From positions 10,935,001-10,999,000 of the forward strand of contig OY756971.1 of assembly GCA_963580455.1 (NCBI GenBank): a stretch of DNA of 64,000 nucleotides, read 5' to 3'. Of this stretch, positions 39,064 to 48,960 are shown piece by piece; position 1 is the stretch's first letter; each line of letters starts with the position of its first letter. Below the pieces are notes generated by a model that had not been told where the DNA came from, did no database searches, and worked only from the letters and a program-made list of their open reading frames with translations. The translations under genes and the position numbers were made by a program. Source of the stretch: Euonymus europaeus. Taxonomy: Eukaryota; Streptophyta; Magnoliopsida; Celastrales; Celastraceae.

Positions 39064-40499
39064 ATGCCAAAACACCAAATTTCTATGACAAATGGACAAT
39101 GCCGTTAAAAGCACCTCCATAAAGAGAGTTGAGCAAGTTCGGACCATCAAAGTTGCTCGGTGTACACGTTTTATTGTTTTTCTATGTCAAATTTTACGAG
39201 TAAAAGCTTCAAGATTATTTAATTGCCAAAACACCAACTTTCTATGAGAAATGGAAAAAGCCATTAAAAGCTCCTCCATAGAGAGAGTTGAGCAAGTTCA
39301 GACCATCAAAGTTGCTTGGTGTACACTTTGTATTGTTTTTCTATGTCAAATTTTATGAGTATAAGCTTCCAAGATTATTTCGATGTCAAAACAACAACTT
39401 TATATGAGAAATGGACAAAATTGTTAAAAGCTCCTCTATAGAGAGAGTTGAGCATTTTCGAACCATCAAAGTTGCTCGGTGAAACTTTTTACTGTGCTTC
39501 TATGTCAAATTTTACGAGTATAAGCTTCCTCGATTATTCGATGCAAAAACCCCAACTTTCTATGAGAAATGGACAAAATTGTTAAAAGCTCCTCTATAGA
39601 GAGAGTTGAGCAACTTCGAACCAGAAAAGTTGCTCGGTGTACACTTTTTAATATTCTTCTATGTCAAATTTTACAAGTATAAGCTTCCTTAGATTATTTC
39701 GATGCCAAAACAACAACTTTCTATGACCAATGGACAAAATTGTTAAAAGCTCCTCCATAGAGAGAGTTGAGCAACTTCGGACCATCAAAGTTGCTCGGTG
39801 TAGACTTTTTATTGTGCTTCTATGTCAAATTTTACGAGTATAAGCTTCCAAGATTATTTCGATGCCAAAACACCAACTTTCTATGACAAATGGGCAAAAC
39901 CGTTCAAAGCTCCTCCATAGAGAGAGTTGAGCAACTTCCCACCAGCAAAGTTCCTCGGTGTACACTTTTTATTGTTCTTCTATATCAAATTTTACGAGTA
40001 TAAGCTTCCAAGATTACTTCGATTCAAAACACCAACATGCTATGACAAATGGACAAAATCGTTAAAAGCTCCTCCATAGAGAGAGTTAATCAACTTCGGA
40101 CGATCAAAGTTGCTCGGTGTACACCTTTTAATGTTCTTCTATGTCAAATTTTACGAGTATATGCTTCCTAGATTATTTCGATTAAAAAACCCCAACTTTC
40201 TATGAGAAATGGATAAAATTGTTAAAAGCTCCTCTATAGAGAGAGTTGAGCATTTTCGAACCAGCAAAGTTGCTCGGTGAAATTTTTTATTGTGCTTCTA
40301 TGTCAAATTTTACGAGTATAAGCTTCATAGATTATTTCGATGCCAAAACACCGACTTTCTATGACAAATAGACAAAACCGTTAAAAGCTCCTCCATAGAG
40401 AGAGTTGATCAACTTCGGACTAGAAAAATTGCTCGGTGTACACTTTTTATTGTTCTTCTATGTCAAATTTTACAAGTATAAGCTTCCTAGATTATTTCG
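39064..40499. repeat. Partial 13-mer HOR copy (m5-m13)
   Basis: Nine monomers in the order m5 to m13, each 2,075 bp before its counterpart in the reference unit (for example TTCCTCGATTATTCG with CGATTATTCG at 39,531 and 41,606). It opens the tandem HOR run. Confidence 0.85.
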
Positions 40500-40656
40500 A
40501 TGCGAAAACACCAACTTTTATGACAAATGGACAAAACCGTTAAAAGCTCCTCCATAGAGAGAGTTGAGCAACTTCGGACCGTCAAAGATGCTATGTGTAC
40601 AACTTTTATTGTTCTTTTATGCCAAATTTTACGAGTATAAGCTTCAAGATTATTTA
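40500..40656. repeat. Monomer type m1 (157 bp)
   Basis: Diagnostic variants are ATGCGAAAACACC, CTTTTATGAC (shorter than CTTTCTATGAC), CGGACCGTCAAAGATGCTATG, GTGTACAACTTTTATTG and TTTTATGCC. The dyad arms have two mismatches, both in the right arm. The best landmark type for the m1-containing HORs. Confidence 0.85.
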
Positions 40657-40817
40657 ATTGCCAAAACACCAACTTTCTATGAGAAATGGACAAAGCCGTA
40701 AAAAGCTCATCCATTGAGAGAGTTGAGCTACTTCGGACCATCAAAGTTGCTCGGTGTACACTTTTTAATGTTCGTTTATGTCAAATTTTACGAGTATAAG
40801 CTTCCTGGATTATTTCG
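40657..40817. repeat. Monomer type m2 (161 bp)
   Basis: Starts ATTGCCAAAAC. Diagnostic variants are AAAGCCGTAAAAAGCTCATC, CATTGAGAGAG (replacing CATAGAGAG and removing the TAG stop), GAGCTACTTC, AATGTTCGTTTATG and TTCCTGGATTATTTCG. The dyad has one mismatch. Confidence 0.85.
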
Positions 40818-40868
40818 ATGCCAAAACACCAACTTTCTATGACAAATGGACAAAATTGTTAAAAGCTC

Positions 40869-40878
40869 CTCTATAGAG
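40869..40878. repeat. 10-bp palindrome CTCTATAGAG in m3
   Basis: CTCTATAGAG equals its own reverse complement. It is present in monomers with the CTCTATAG form (m3, m7, m8, m12) and broken in those with CTCCATAG. It lies 6 bp upstream of the dyad. Confidence 0.8.
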
Positions 40879-40884
40879 AGAGTT

Positions 40885-40912
40885 GAGCAACTTCGAACCA
40901 GAAAAGTTGCTC
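40885..40912. repeat. Dyad symmetry: GAGCAACTT, 10 bp, AAGTTGCTC
   Basis: The two 9-bp arms are perfect reverse complements around the spacer CGAACCAGAA. The same element, with spacer CGGACCATCA, is perfect in m9 at 41,844-41,871, and perfect in m8. Other monomer types carry one or two arm mismatches. It could form a short hairpin or cruciform, or bind a dimeric protein; neither function can be shown from sequence alone. Confidence 0.85.
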
Positions 40913-40913
40913 G

Positions 40914-40921
40914 GTGTACAC
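40914..40921. repeat. 8-bp palindrome GTGTACAC
   Basis: GTGTACAC is self-complementary and starts one base after the dyad. Second-dialect monomers with GGTGACAC have lost two central bases, m4 and m9 have GTGTAGAC, and m7 and m12 have GTGAAAC or GTGAAAT, so it is not conserved in all types. Confidence 0.75.
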
Positions 40922-40978
40922 TTTTTAATGTTCTTCTATGTCAAATTTTACAAGTATAAGCTTCCTTAGATTATTTCG

Positions 40979-41138
40979 ATGCCAAAACACCAACTTTCTA
41001 TGACCAATGGACAAAATTGTTAAAAACTCCTCCATAGAGAGAGTTGAGCTACTTCGGACCATCAAAGTTGCTCGGTGTAGACTTTTTATTGTGCTTCTAT
41101 GTCAAATTTTACGAGTATAAGCTTCCAAGATTATTTCG
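40979..41138. repeat. Monomer type m4 (160 bp)
   Basis: TATGACCAATGG, GAGCTACTTCGG, GGTGTAGACTTTTTATTGTGC and TTCCAAGATT. Nearly the same as m9 but with GAGCTACTT, which breaks the dyad at one position. This copy has AAAAACTCC where others have AAAAGCTCC. Confidence 0.8.
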
Positions 41139-41296
41139 ATGCCAAAACACCAAATTTCTATGACAAATGGACAATGCCGTTAAAAGCACCTCCATAAAGA
41201 GAGTTGAGCAAGTTCGGACCATCAAAGTTGCTCGGTGTACACGTTTTATTGTTTTTCTATGTCAAATTTTACGAGTAAAAGCTCCAAGATTATTTA
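41139..41296. repeat. Monomer type m5 (158 bp)
   Basis: CACCAAATTTC, GACAATGCCG, AAAAGCACCTCCATAAAGAG (the TAG becomes TAA), GAGCAAGTTCGG, GTGTACACGTTTTATTG and ACGAGTAAAAGC. This copy reads AGCTCC where its siblings read AGCTTC, losing the HindIII site. Confidence 0.85.
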
Positions 41297-41457
41297 ATTG
41301 CCAAAACACCAACTTTCTATGAGAAATGGAAAAAGCCATTAAAAGCTCCTCCATAGAGAGAGTTGAGCAAGTTCAGACCATCAAAGTTGCTTGGTGTACA
41401 CTTTGTATTGTTTTTCTATGTCAAATTTTATGAGTATAAGCTTCCAAGATTATTTCG
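41297..41457. repeat. Monomer type m6 (161 bp)
   Basis: Starts ATTGCCAAAACACC. Diagnostic variants are AAATGGAAAAAGCCATT, GAGCAAGTTCAGACC, TTGCTTGGTGTACACTTTG and TTTTATGAGTATAAGC. The dyad has two mismatches. Confidence 0.85.
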
Positions 41458-41615
41458 ATGTCAAAACACCAACTTTATATGAGAAATGGACAAAATTGTT
41501 AAAAGCTCCTCTATAGAGAGAGTTGAGCATTTTCGAACCATCAAAGTTGCTCGGTGAAACTTTTTACTGTGCTTCTATGTCAAATTTTACGAGTATAAGC
41601 TTCCTCGATTATTCG
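41458..41615. repeat. Monomer type m7 (158 bp)
   Basis: ATGTCAAAACACC, CTTTATATGAG, GAGCATTTTCGAACCATC, GGTGAAACTTTTTACTG and the short tail CGATTATTCG, which lacks bases of GATTATTTCG. The left dyad arm is disrupted (GAGCATTTT) and GTGTACAC is absent. Confidence 0.85.
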
Positions 41616-41776
41616 ATGCAAAAACCCCAACTTTCTATGAGAAATGGACAAAATTGTTAAAAGCTCCTCTATAGAGAGAGTTGAGCAACTTCGAACCAGA
41701 AAAGTTGCTCGGTGTACACTTTTTAATATTCTTCTATGTCAAATTTTACAAGTATAAGCTTCCTTAGATTATTTCG
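41616..41776. repeat. Monomer type m8 (161 bp)
   Basis: ATGCAAAAACCCC followed by an m3-like body. It differs from m3 by TATGAGAAATGG and TTTAATATTC in place of TTTAATGTTC. The dyad and both palindromes are intact. It is probably a duplicate of m3 with an altered start. Confidence 0.85.
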
Positions 41777-41936
41777 ATGCCAAAACACCAACTTTCTATG
41801 ACCAATGGACAAAATTGTTAAAAGCTCCTCCATAGAGAGAGTTGAGCAACTTCGGACCATCAAAGTTGCTCGGTGTAGACTTTTTATTGTGCTTCTATGT
41901 CAAATTTTACGAGTATAAGCTTCCAAGATTATTTCG
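41777..41936. repeat. Monomer type m9 (160 bp), absent from the 12-mer
   Basis: TATGACCAATGG, CGGACCATCA, GGTGTAGACTTTTTATTGTGC and TTCCAAGATT. An m4-like monomer with an intact dyad at 41,844-41,871. The 12-mer units at 8,781, 32,541 and 55,499 skip this type. Confidence 0.85.
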
Positions 41937-42096
41937 ATGCCAAAACACCAACTTTCTATGACAAATGGGCAAAACCGTTCAAAGCTCCTCCATAGAGAGA
42001 GTTGAGCAACTTCCCACCAGCAAAGTTCCTCGGTGTACACTTTTTATTGTTCTTCTATATCAAATTTTACGAGTATAAGCTTCCAAGATTACTTCG
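41937..42096. repeat. Monomer type m10 (160 bp)
   Basis: AAATGGGCAAAACCGTTCAAAG, CTTCCCACCAGC, AAAGTTCCTCGG, TTCTATATC and GATTACTTCG. The right dyad arm has one change (AAGTTCCTC). Confidence 0.85.
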
Positions 42097-42255
42097 ATGC
42101 AAAACACCAACATGCTATGACAAATGGACAAAATCGTTAAAAGCTCCTCCATAGAGAGAGTTAATCAACTTCGGACGATCAAAGTTGCTCGGTGTACACC
42201 TTTTAATGTTCTTCTATGTCAAATTTTACGAGTATATGCTTCCTAGATTATTTCG
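42097..42255. repeat. Monomer type m11 (159 bp)
   Basis: ATGCAAAACACCAACATGC, GAGAGTTAATCAACTTCGG, ACGATCAAAG, GTGTACACCTTTTAATG and GAGTATATGCTTCC, which lacks the HindIII site. The left dyad arm is changed at two positions. Confidence 0.85.
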
Positions 42256-42414
42256 ATTAAAAAACCCCAACTTTCTATGAGAAATGGATAAAATTGTTAA
42301 AAGCTCCTCTATAGAGAGAGTTGAGCATTTTCGAACCAGCAAAGTTGCTCGGTGAAATTTTTTATTGTGCTTCTATGTCAAATTTTACGAGTATAAGCTT
42401 CATAGATTATTTCG
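42256..42414. repeat. Monomer type m12 (159 bp)
   Basis: Starts ATTAAAAAACCCC (no GCC). Diagnostic variants are AAATGGATAAAATTG, GAGCATTTTCGAACCAGC, GGTGAAATTTTTTATTG and TTCATAGATT. The AAATTTTTT form is special to the 39-48 kb run; units elsewhere have AAACTTTTT. Confidence 0.85.
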
Positions 42415-42574
42415 ATGCCAAAACACCGACTTTCTATGACAAATAGACAGAACCGTTAAAAGCTCCTCCATAGAGAGAGTTGATCAACTTCGGACTAGAA
42501 AAATTGCTCGGTGTACACTTTTTATTGTTCTTCTATGTCAAATTTTACAAGTATAAGCTTCCTAGATTATTTCG
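42415..42574. repeat. Monomer type m13 (160 bp)
   Basis: CACCGACTTTC, ACAAATAGACA, GTTGATCAACTTCGG, CTAGAAAAATTGCTCGG and TTTTACAAG. Each dyad arm has one mismatch. Elsewhere in the window the CTAGAAAAA form is CCAGAAAAA, so the former marks the 13-mer run. Confidence 0.85.
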
Positions 42575-44649
42575 ATGCGAAAACACCAACTTTTATGACA
42601 AATGGACAAAACCGTTAAAAGCTCCTCCATAGAGAGAGTTGAGCAACTTCGGACCGTCAAAGATGCTATGTGTACAACTTTTATTGTTCTTTTATGCCAA
42701 ATTTTACGAGTATAAGCTTCAAGATTATTTAATTGCCAAAACACCAACTTTCTATGAGAAATGGACAAAGCCGTAAAAAGCTCATCCATTGAGAGAGTTG
42801 AGCTACTTCGGACCATCAAAGTTGCTCGGTGTACACTTTTTAATGTTCGTTTATGTCAAATTTTACGAGTATAAGCTTCCTGGATTATTTCGATGCCAAA
42901 ACACCAACTTTCTATGACAAACGGACAAAATTGTTAAAAGCTCCTCTATAGAGAGAGTTGAGCAACTTCGAACCAGAAAAGTTGCTCGGTGTACACTTTT
43001 TAATGTTCTTCTATGTCAAATTTTACAAGTATAAGATTCCTTAGATTATTTCGATGCCAAAACACCAACTTTCTATGACCAATGGACAAAATTGTTAAAA
43101 GCTCCTCCATAGAGAGAGTTGAGCTACTTCGGACCATTAAAGTTGCTCGGTGTAGACTTTTTATTGTGCTTCTATGTCAAATTTTACGAGTATAAGCTTC
43201 CAAGATTATTTCGATGCCAAAACACCAAATTTCTATGACAAATGGACAATGCCGTTAAAAGCACCTCCATAAAGAGAGTTGAGCAAGTTCGGACCATCAA
43301 AGTTGCTCGGTGTACACGTTTTATTGTTTTTCTATGTCAAATTTTACGAGTAAAAGCTTCAAGATTATTTAATTGCCAAAACACCAACTTTCTATGAGAA
43401 ATGGAAAAAGCCATTAAAAGCTCCTCCATAGAGAGAGTTGAGCAAGTTCAGACCATCAAAGTTGCTTGGTGTACACTTTGTATTGTTTTTCTATGTCAAA
43501 TTTTATGAGTATAAGCTTCCAAGATTATTTCGATGTCAAAACACCAACTTTATATGAGAAATGGACAAAATTGTTAAAAGCTCCTCTATAGAGAGAGTTG
43601 AGCATTTTCGAACCATCAAAGTTGCTCGGTGAAACTTTTTACTGTGCTTCTATGTCAAATTTTACGAGTATAAGCTTCCTCGATTATTCGATACAAAAAC
43701 CCCAACTTTCTATGAGAAATGGACAAAATTGTTAAAAGCTCCTCTATAGAGAGAGTTGAGCAACTTCGAACCAGAAAAGTTGCTCGGTGTACACTTTTTA
43801 ATATTCTTCTATGTCAAATTTTACAAGTATAAGCTTCCTTAGATTATTTCGATGCCAAAACACCAACTTTCTATGACCAATGGACAAAATTGTTAAAAGC
43901 TCCTCCATAGAGAGAGTTGAGCAACTTCGGACCATCAAAGTTGCTCGGTGTAGACTTTTTATTGTGCTTCTATGTCAAATTTTACGAGTATAAGCTTCCA
44001 AGATTATTTCGATGCCAAAACACCAACTTTCTATGACAAATGGGCAAAACCGTTCAAAGCTCCTCCATAGAGAGAGTTGAGCAACTTCCCACCAGCAAAG
44101 TTCCTCGGTGTACACGTTTTATTGTTCTTCTATATCAAATTTTACGAGTATAAGCTTCCAAGATTACTTCGATGCAAAACACCAACATGCTATGACAAAT
44201 GGACAAAATCGTTAAAAGCTCCTCCATAGAGAGAGTTAATCAACTTCGGACGATCAAAGTTGCTCGGTGTACACCTTTTAATGTTCTTCTATGTCAAATT
44301 TTACGAGTATATGCTTCCTAGATTATTTCGATTAAAAAACCCCAACTTTCTATGAGAAATGGATAAAATTGTTAAAAGCTCCTCTATAGAGAGAGTTGAG
44401 CATTTTCGAACCAGCAAAGTTGCTCGGTGAAATTTTTTATTGTGCTTCTATGTCAAATTTTACGAGTATAAGCTTCATAGATTATTTCGATGCCAAAACA
44501 CCGACTTTCTATGACAAATAGACAAAACCGTTAAAAGCTCCTCCATAGAGAGAGTTGATCAACTTCGGACTAGAAAAATTGCTCGGTGTACACTTTTTAT
44601 TGTTCTTCTATGTCAAATTTTACAAGTATAAGCTTCCTAGATTATTTCG
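42575..44649. repeat. 13-mer HOR unit, second full copy (2,075 bp)
   Basis: The same thirteen monomers as 40,500-42,574. Private changes include ACAAACGGAC (near 42,918), TATAAGATTCC (near 43,031), GGACCATTAAAG (near 43,131), GATACAAAAAC (near 43,690) and GTACACGTTTTATTG in m10 (near 44,111). Confidence 0.9.
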
Positions 44650-45926
44650 ATGCGAAAACACCAACTTTTATGACAAATGGACAAAACCGTTAAAAGCTCC
44701 TCCATAGAGAGAGTTGAGCAACTTCGGACCGTCAAAGATGCTATGTGTACAACTTTTATTGTTCTTTTATGCCAAATTTTACGAGTATAAGCTTCAAGAT
44801 TATTTAATTGCCAAAACACCAACTTTCTATGAGAAATGGACAAAGCCGTAAAAAGCTCATCCATTGAGAGAGTTGAGCTACTTCGGACCATCAAAGTTGC
44901 TCGGTGTACACTTTTTAATGTTCGTTTATGTCAAATTTTACGAGTATAAGCTTCCTGGATTATTTCGATGCCAAAACACCAACTTTCTATGACAAATGGA
45001 CAAAATTGTTAAAAGCTCCTCTATAGAGAGAGTTGAGCAACTTCGAACCAGAAAAGTTGCTCGGTGTACACTTTTTAATGTTCTTCTATGTCAAATTTTA
45101 CAAGTATAAGCTTCCTTAGATTATTTCGATGCCAAAACACCAACTTTCTATGACCAATGGACAAAATTGTTAAAAGCTCCTCCATAGAGAGAGTTGAGCT
45201 ACTTCGGACCATCAAAGTTGCTCGGTGTAGACTTTTTATTGTGCTTCTATGTCAAATTTTACGAGTATAAGCTTCCAAGATTATTTCGATGCCAAAACAC
45301 CAAATTTCTATGACAAATGGACAATGCCGTTAAAAGCACCTCCATAAAGAGAGTTGAGCAAGTTCGGACCATCAAAGTTGCTCGGTGTACACGTTTTATT
45401 GTTTTTCTATGTCAAATTTTACGAGTAAAAGCTTCAAGATTATTTAATTGCCAAAACACCAACTTTCTATGAGAAATGGAAAAAGCCATTAAAAGCTCCT
45501 CCATAGAGAGAGTTGAGCAAGTTCAGACCATCAAAGTTGCTTGGTGTACACTTTGTATTGTTTTTCTATGTCAAATTTTATGAGTATAAGCTACCTAGAT
45601 TATTTCGATGTCAAAACACCAACTTTCTATGAGAAATGGGCAAAATTGTTAAAAGCTCCTCTATAGAGAGAGTTGAGCATTTTCGAACCAGCAAAGTTGC
45701 TCGGTGAAATTTTTTATTGTGCTTCTATGTCAAATTTTACGAGTATAAGCTTCATAGATTATTTCGATGCCAAAACACCGACTTTCTATGACAAATAGAC
45801 AAAACCGTTAAAAGCTCCTCCATAGAGAGAGTTGATCAACTTCGGACTAGAAAAATTGCTCGGTGTACACTTTTTATTGTTCTTCTATGTCAAATTTTAC
45901 AAGTATAAGCTTCCTAGATTATTTCG
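44650..45926. repeat. Shortened HOR copy, 8 monomers (1,277 bp)
   Basis: m1-m6, an m7/m12 chimera, then m13. It is 798 bp (five monomers) shorter than the 13-mer. The flanking copies are full length, so the deletion happened inside an established tandem HOR run. Confidence 0.85.
45608..45766. repeat. Chimeric monomer, m7 left part joined to m12 right part
   Basis: It starts ATGTCAAAACACC with AAATGGGCAAAATTG (the m7 form of the 12-mer) and ends GAACCAGC, GGTGAAATTTTTTATTG and TTCATAGATT (m12 of this run). The switch lies in the shared stretch between GCAAAATTG and TTTTCGAACCA. The chimera is 159 bp, so phase was preserved. Confidence 0.85.
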
Positions 45927-48002
45927 ATGCGAAAACACCAACTTTTATGACAAATGGACAAAACCGTTAAAAGCTCCTCCATAGAGAGAGTTGAGCAACT
46001 TCGGACCGTCAAAGATGCTATGTGTACAACTTTTATTGTTCTTTTATGCCAAATTTTACGAGTATAAGCTTCAAGATTATTTAATTGCCAAAACACCAAC
46101 TTTCTATGAGAAATGGACAAAGCCGTAAAAAGCTCATCCATTGAGAGAGTTGAGCTACTTCGGACCATCAAAGTTGCTCGGTGTACACTTTTTAATGTTC
46201 GTTTATGTCAAATTTTACGAGTATAAGCTTCCTGGATTATTTCGATGCCAAAACACCAACTTTCTATGACAAATGGACAAAATTGTTAAAAGCTCCTCTA
46301 TAGAGAGAGTTGAGCAACTTCGAACCAGAAAAGTTGCTCGGTGTACACTTTTTAATGTTCTTCTATGTCAAATTTTACAAGTATAAGCTTCCTTAGATTA
46401 TTTCGATGCCAAAACACCAACTTTCTATGACCAATGGACAAAATTGTTAAAAGCTCCTCCATATAGAGAGTTGAGCTACTTCGGACCATCAAAGTTGCTC
46501 GGTGTAGACTTTTTATTGTGCTTCTATGTCAAATTTTACGAGTATAAGCTTCCAAGATTATTTCGATGCCAAAACACCAAATTTCTATGACAAATGGACA
46601 ATGCCGTTAAAAGCACCTCCATAAAGAGAGTTGAGCAAGTTCGGACCATCAAAGTTGCTCGGTGTACACGTTTTATTGTTTTTCTATGTCAAATTTTACG
46701 AGTAAAAGCTTCAAGATTATTTAATTGCCAAAACACCAACTTTCTATGAGAAATGGAAAAAGCCATTAAAAGCTCCTCCATAGAGAGAGTTGAGCAAGTT
46801 CAGACCATCAAAGTTGCTTGGTGTACACTTTGTATTGTTTTTCTATGTCAAATTTTATGAGTATAAGCTTCCTAGATTATTTCGATGTCAAAACACCAAC
46901 TTTCTATGAGAAATGGGCAAAATTGTTAAAAGCTCCTCTATAGAGAGAGTTGAGCATTTTCGAACCATCAAAGTTGCTCGGTGAAACTTTTTACTGTGTT
47001 TCTATGTCAAATTTTACGAGTATAAGCTTCCTAGATTATTTCGATCCAAAAAACCCAACTTTCAATGAGAAATGGACAAAATTGTTAAAAGCTCCTCCGT
47101 AGAGAGAGTTGAGCAACTTCGAACCAGAAAAGTTGCTCGGTGTACACTTTTTAATATTCTTCTATGTCAAATTTTACAAGTATAAGCTTCCTTAGATTAT
47201 TTCGATGCCAAAACACCAACTTTCTATGACCAATGGACAAAATTGTTAAAAGCTCCTCCATAGAGAGAGTTGAGCAACTTCGGACCATCAAAGTTGCTCG
47301 GTGTAGACTTTTTATTGTGCTTCTATGTCAAATTTTACGAGTATAAGCTTCCAAGATTATTTCGATGCCAAAACACCAACTTTCTATGACAAATGGGCAA
47401 AACCGTTCAAAGCTCCTCCATAGAGAGAGTTGAGCAACTTCCCACCAGCAAAGTTCCTCGGTGTACACTTTTTATTGTTCTTCTATATCAAATTTTACGA
47501 GTATAAGCTTCCAAGATTACTTCGATGCAAAACACCAACATGCTATGACAAATGGACAAAATCGTTAAAAGCTCCTCCATAGAGAGAGTTAATCAACTTC
47601 GGACGATCAAAGTTGCTCGGTGTACACCTTTTAATGTTCTTCTATGTCAAATTTTACGAGTATATGCTTCCTAGATTATTTCGATTAAAAAACCCCAACT
47701 TTCTATGAGAAATGGACAAAATTGTTAAAAGCTCCTCTATAGAGAGAGTTGAGCATTTTCGAACCAGCAAAGTTGCTTGGTGAAATTTTTTATTGTGCTT
47801 CTATGTCAAATTTTACGAGTATAAGCTTCATAGATTATTTCGATGCCAAAACACCGACTTTCTATGACAAATAGACAAAACCGTTAAAAGCTCCTCCATA
47901 GAGAGAGTTGATCAACTTCGGACCAGAAAAATTGCTCGGTGTACACTTTTTATTGTTCTTCTATGTCAAATTTTACAAGTATAAGCTTCCTAGATTATTT
48001 CG
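45927..48002. repeat. 13-mer HOR unit with 12-mer-type m7/m8 (2,076 bp)
   Basis: m1-m6, then m7 and m8 forms resembling those of the 12-mer (AAATGGGCAAAATTG with ACTGTGTTTC; CAAAAAACCCAAC with CTCCGTAGAG), then m9-m13. The m8 right half switches back to the 13-mer form TTGCTCGG and TTTAATATTC. This is a mosaic of the two HOR forms. Confidence 0.8.
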
Positions 48003-48960
48003 ATGCGAAAACACCAACTTTTATGACAAATGGACAAAACCGTTAAAAGCTCCTCCATAGAGAGAGTTGAGCAACTTCGGACCGTCAAAGATGCTATGTG
48101 TACAACTTTTATTGTTCTTTTATGCCAAATTTTACGAGTATAAGCTTCAAGATTATTTAATTGCCAAAACACCAACTTTCTATGAGAAATGGACAAAGCC
48201 GTAAAAAGCTCATCCATTGAGAGAGTTGAGCTACTTCGGACCATCAAAGTTGCTCGGTGTACACTTTTTAATGTTCGTTTATGTCAAATTTTACGAGTAT
48301 AAGCTTCCTGGATTATTTCGATGCCAAAACACCAACTTTCTATGACAAATGGACAAAATTGTTAAAAGCTCCTCTATAGAGAGAGTTGAGCAACTTCGAA
48401 CCAGAAAAGTTGCTCGGTGTACACTTTTTAATGTTCTTCTATGTCAAATTTTACAAGTATAAGCTTCCTTAGATTATTTCGATGCCAAAACACCAACTTT
48501 CTATGACCAATGGACAAAATTGTTAAAAGCTCCTCCATAGAGAGAGTTGAGCTACTTCGGACCATCAAAGTTGCTCGGTGTAGACTTTTTATTGTGCTTT
48601 TATGTCAAATTTTACGAGTATAAGCTTCCAAGATTATTTCGATGCCAAAACACCAAATTTCTATGACAAATGGACAATGCCGTTAAAAGCACCTCCATAA
48701 AGAGAGTTGAGCAAGTTCGGACCATCAAAGTTGCTCGGTGTACACGTTTTATTGTTTTTCTATGTCAAATTTTACGAGTAAAAGCTTCAAGATTATTTAA
48801 TTGCCAAAACACCAACTTTCTATGAGAAATGGAAAAAGCCATTAAAAGCTCCTCCATAGAGAGAGTTGAGCAAGTTCAGACCATCAAAGTTGCTTGGTGT
48901 ACACTTTGTATTGTTTTTCTATGTCAAATTTTATGAGTATAAGCTTCCTAGATTATTTCG
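48003..48960. repeat. Partial HOR copy, m1-m6
   Basis: The six monomers m1-m6 (958 bp, the same total as in the reference unit) end the 13-mer run. The following monomer, 48,961-49,121, is chimeric and leads to the second dialect. Confidence 0.85.

Larger units (their letters stand above)
40818..40978. repeat. Monomer type m3 (161 bp)
   Basis: ATGCCAAAACACC, CTCCTCTATAGAGAG, CTTCGAACCAGAAAAG, TTTTTAATGTTC, TTTTACAAG and TTCCTTAGATT. It carries a perfect 9-bp dyad, a CTCTATAGAG palindrome and a GTGTACAC palindrome within about 55 bp, plus a HindIII site at 40,958-40,963. Confidence 0.85.
40500..42574. repeat. Reference 13-mer HOR unit, 2,075 bp
   Basis: Thirteen distinguishable monomers, annotated below as m1-m13, sum to exactly 2,075 bp. 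The next copy starts at 42,575 with the same order and about 99% identity by eye. Differences from copy 2 include AAAAACTCC (41,026) for AAAAGCTCC, GCTCCAAG for GCTTCAAG, and ACAGAACC for ACAAAACC. All monomers are in the same orientation. Confidence 0.9.

Noticed and set aside
40872..40876. TATAG and TATAAG segments as promoter TATA elements
   Set aside because: They occur in nearly every monomer as part of the repeat and have no associated transcription unit.
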